NCBI GenBank assembly: GCA_011390645.1
Contig: JAABRY010000023.1
Span: forward strand, 1-35,191
Origin: Gemmatimonadota bacterium
GTDB lineage: Bacteria > Gemmatimonadota > Gemmatimonadetes > Gemmatimonadales > GWC2-71-9
Length of the DNA: 35,191 nucleotides
Direction of reading: 5' to 3'
Shown here: one piece after another, positions 33,695-35,191 of the stretch
Numbering within the stretch: the stretch's first letter is position 1
Layout: each line of letters opens with the position of its first letter
Notes under the pieces: generated by a model
The model's database searches: none
The model's input: only the letters and a program-made list of their open reading frames with translations
What the model was told of the DNA's origin: nothing
Position numbers and translations under genes: made by a program

Positions 33695-34600
33695 TTGCTG
33701 CCAATCGACCTGCGTGGAAAGCGCGCCTTCATCGCCGGAGTGGCCGACGACGGCGGCTTCGGCTTCGCCATCGCCAAGGCCTTCGCGGAGGCCGGTGCCT
33801 CCATCTGCGTCGGGACCTGGCCGCCTGCGATGGGGATCTTCGAAGGGTTGCTGGAGCGCGGGAAGATCGCCGACTCGTTGAAGCTGTCGGACGGCAGCTC
33901 GATGTCGTTCGAGCGGATCTACCCGCTCGACGCCGCCTATGACACGATGGACGATGTCCCGCAGGAGATCCGCGAGCACAAGCGCTACAAGGAGCGCGGC
34001 GACTTCACGATTGCGGGGGTCAAGGCTCGGTTCATCGAGGAGTTCGGCCCACAGCCGCTCGACATCGTGGTGCACTCGCTCGCCAACGGCCCGGAGGTCA
34101 AGCACGCGCTGATCGACACCTCGCGGAAGGGCTACCTCGCCGCGGTATCGGTGTCCGCCTACTCGAACCTTGCCATGGTGCGCGAGTTCGGGCCGCTGAT
34201 GCGTCCGGGTGGCAACTTCATGTCGCTCAGTTTCCTGGCCGGCGAGCGTGCGGTGCCTGGGTACGGTGGCGGGATGTCGGCGGCCAAGGCCGCGCTCGAG
34301 TCCGATACTCGCACGCTCTCGTGGGAAGCGTCACGCCGCTGGAACGTGCGCGTCAACACGATTTCCGCTGGGCCCTACGCCTCACGCGCGGCCAGCGCCA
34401 TCGGCTTCATCGACACGATGCTGCGCTACTACAAGGAGAACACCCCGTTGGTGCGCGAGATGGAGGCATCCGACGTCGGCTACGCCGCGGCCTTCCTCGC
34501 CTCGCCGCTGGCCGCGGGGATCACCGGCACAACACTGTACGTGGACAACGGCTACCACGCGATGGCGATGGCGACCTCTCCCGCCGCCCTCCACCAGTGA
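33695..34600 (+). CDS. fabI: enoyl-ACP reductase, plant/Chlamydia-type FabI
   Basis: The start is TTG 33695, with GGAG at 33684-33687, giving 301 residues. It reduces enoyl-ACP with NADH in the last step of fatty-acid elongation. GVADDGGFGFAIAKAF is the NAD-binding loop; HSLANGPEVKHAL, SRKGYLAA, and YGGGMSAAKAALESDTR hold the catalytic Tyr and Lys; VNTISAGPYASRAA and TLYVDNGYHAMAMA follow. The spacing Y-x7-K and the insertion near residues 85-110 (KRYKERGDF) are those of plastid and Chlamydia ENRs, not of E. coli FabI. It is coupled to DUF423 by GTGA. Confidence 0.93.
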   Translation: MLPIDLRGKRAFIAGVADDGGFGFAIAKAFAEAGASICVGTWPPAMGIFEGLLERGKIADSLKLSDGSSMSFERIYPLDAAYDTMDDVPQEIREHKRYKERGDFTIAGVKARFIEEFGPQPLDIVVHSLANGPEVKHALIDTSRKGYLAAVSVSAYSNLAMVREFGPLMRPGGNFMSLSFLAGERAVPGYGGGMSAAKAALESDTRTLSWEASRRWNVRVNTISAGPYASRAASAIGFIDTMLRYYKENTPLVREMEASDVGYAAAFLASPLAAGITGTTLYVDNGYHAMAMATSPAALHQ

Positions 34601-34965
34601 CCGCACGCCTCGCCGCCACCCTCGGCGCGCTCTACGGTGGCGTGGCCGTGGCGCTCGGTGCGTTTGGCGCGCACGCACTCCGGAGCCGGCTTGAGCCGCG
34701 CGACCTCGAGATCTTCGAGACGGGTGTGCGCTACCAGATGTATCACGCGATGGCGCTCCTTGCAGCCGCCTGGTTGCTCGACAAGGGGATCACGCAGGCC
34801 GGCGGGGCTGCGTGGGGCTTCACAGTCGGGACCCTGATCTTCTCCGGCTCGCTGTATGTGATGGTCTTCACCGGGCAACGTTGGCTCGGTGCGGTCACCC
34901 CGATCGGTGGCGTGGCATTCATCGTGGGGTGGGTGTTCCTGATGCTGGCGGCGAGGCGGCTCTAG
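34597..34965 (+). CDS. DUF423 membrane protein
   Basis: The GTG start at 34597 overlaps the fabI stop (GTGA) and gives 122 residues, the normal DUF423 (YwdK/YgdD) size. Four hydrophobic helices are visible, with the motif GAFGAHAL near the N-terminus, RYQMYHAMALL in the second helix, and GSLYVMVFTG ... LGAVTPIGG later. The function of the family is unknown. It should lie in the inner membrane. Confidence 0.9.
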   Translation: MTARLAATLGALYGGVAVALGAFGAHALRSRLEPRDLEIFETGVRYQMYHAMALLAAAWLLDKGITQAGGAAWGFTVGTLIFSGSLYVMVFTGQRWLGAVTPIGGVAFIVGWVFLMLAARRL

Positions 34966-35091
34966 CCTCTAGCAGCGAGCAGCGAACGGCGAACAGCGGT
35001 ATAAGGTGAAAGGTGAAACGGGCTTCAGACGCCACCCCTTTCGCCTTTCACGTTTCACCTGGTTTCGCAGTTCCCCCTCACCCCTCACCCC
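34966..35091. repeat. composite heptamer repeat R7
   Basis: The 126-base gap begins with GCAGCGA/GCGAACA-like seven-base words (34971-34999). A palindrome of AAGGTGAAAGGTGAAAC (from 35003) and CCTTTCGCCTTTCACG (35038-35053) follows, then CCCTCACCCCTCACCCC (35075-35091). It combines words of R2/R3 and R6. No terminator T-run is seen. Confidence 0.8.
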
Positions 35092-35191
35092 ATGACCTAC
35101 GACTCTCTCCTGACAACCCTCGACCGTTGGTTCGCTCAGGGCCTCGCCGAGGCGGGCCCGGGGGTCGTGCCATGTCGAGAGGGATGCACGG
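35092..35191 (+). CDS. start of YkgJ-like cysteine-cluster protein, cut by window end
   Basis: ATG 35092 opens a frame of 33 residues to the window end (MTYDSLLTTLDRWFAQ... VPCREGCT). The helical N-terminus and CREGC spacing match the first cysteines of YkgJ-type zinc/iron-chelating clusters (CxxGC.xCC). The rest lies outside the window. The call is therefore tentative. No promoter is visible; the gap upstream is filled by R7. Confidence 0.55.
   Translation, partial: MTYDSLLTTLDRWFAQGLAEAGPGVVPCREGCT

Noticed and set aside
1-35191. tRNA, rRNA or mobile element
   Set aside because: No cloverleaf-like sequence, rRNA block, transposase motif or integrase was recognised on either strand.

Overview
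The window is a high-GC, densely coding bacterial chromosome segment with no rRNA, tRNA, phage or transposase gene. The mix of genes suggests a Gemmatimonadota-like or related Gram-negative lineage: a Bacteroidetes/Xanthomonas-style N-acylornithine arginine operon, a plastid/Chlamydia-type FabI, a secreted GWxTD protein, a large lipoprotein metzincin and an OmpA porin. This assignment is inferred from gene content; no marker gene is present.

Layout. 1-1495 (minus): a truncated alpha/beta hydrolase preceded by an S66 LD-carboxypeptidase. 1539-3228 (plus): a small RsbRD-like helical protein coupled to a membrane GT2 glycosyltransferase. 3305-8357 (plus): a two-gene DNA-modification pair, an Eco57I/PglX-like N6-adenine methyltransferase overlapping a SNF2-like helicase. 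This is the best candidate for an undescribed defence system. A HAD phosphatase (8308-8955) overlaps the helicase end.

8962-18384 (minus) is one arginine operon in the order argG, P-loop gene, argC, argD, argF', argB, argE', argH, argR. Most junctions overlap by a few bases. The only real gap (argF'/argB) is filled by a hairpin of heptamer repeats. The carbamoyltransferase is the N-acylornithine type and carries Val at the residue that separates acetylornithine from succinylornithine enzymes. No argA or argJ is present, and the P-loop protein sits where a first-step acyltransferase could be expected. A probable ArgR operator lies just upstream of argG.

18425-22778 (minus) encodes three exported proteins. 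23081-24307 is an OmpA-family porin with a clear terminator. 24537-25580 is an AI-2E family permease. 25772-30995 holds a MacB/FtsX permease and a tesA / ybbA-ybbP trio in the same divergent arrangement as in E. coli. 31033-33516 is a lipoprotein metzincin, followed by fabI and a DUF423 gene and the start of a YkgJ-like gene cut by the window end.

Two structural signals run across the window. First, intergenic gaps are filled by tandem seven-base words (GTAGGTC, GTTCACC, GGTGAAA, CCCTCAC, TTGGATG, GCAGCGA types), several folding into long hairpins, with look-alike copies bracketing single genes. Second, C or G runs of 8-10 bases recur, mostly inside genes as Pro-Pro-Pro or Gly-Gly-Gly codons, including three in the methyltransferase/helicase pair.
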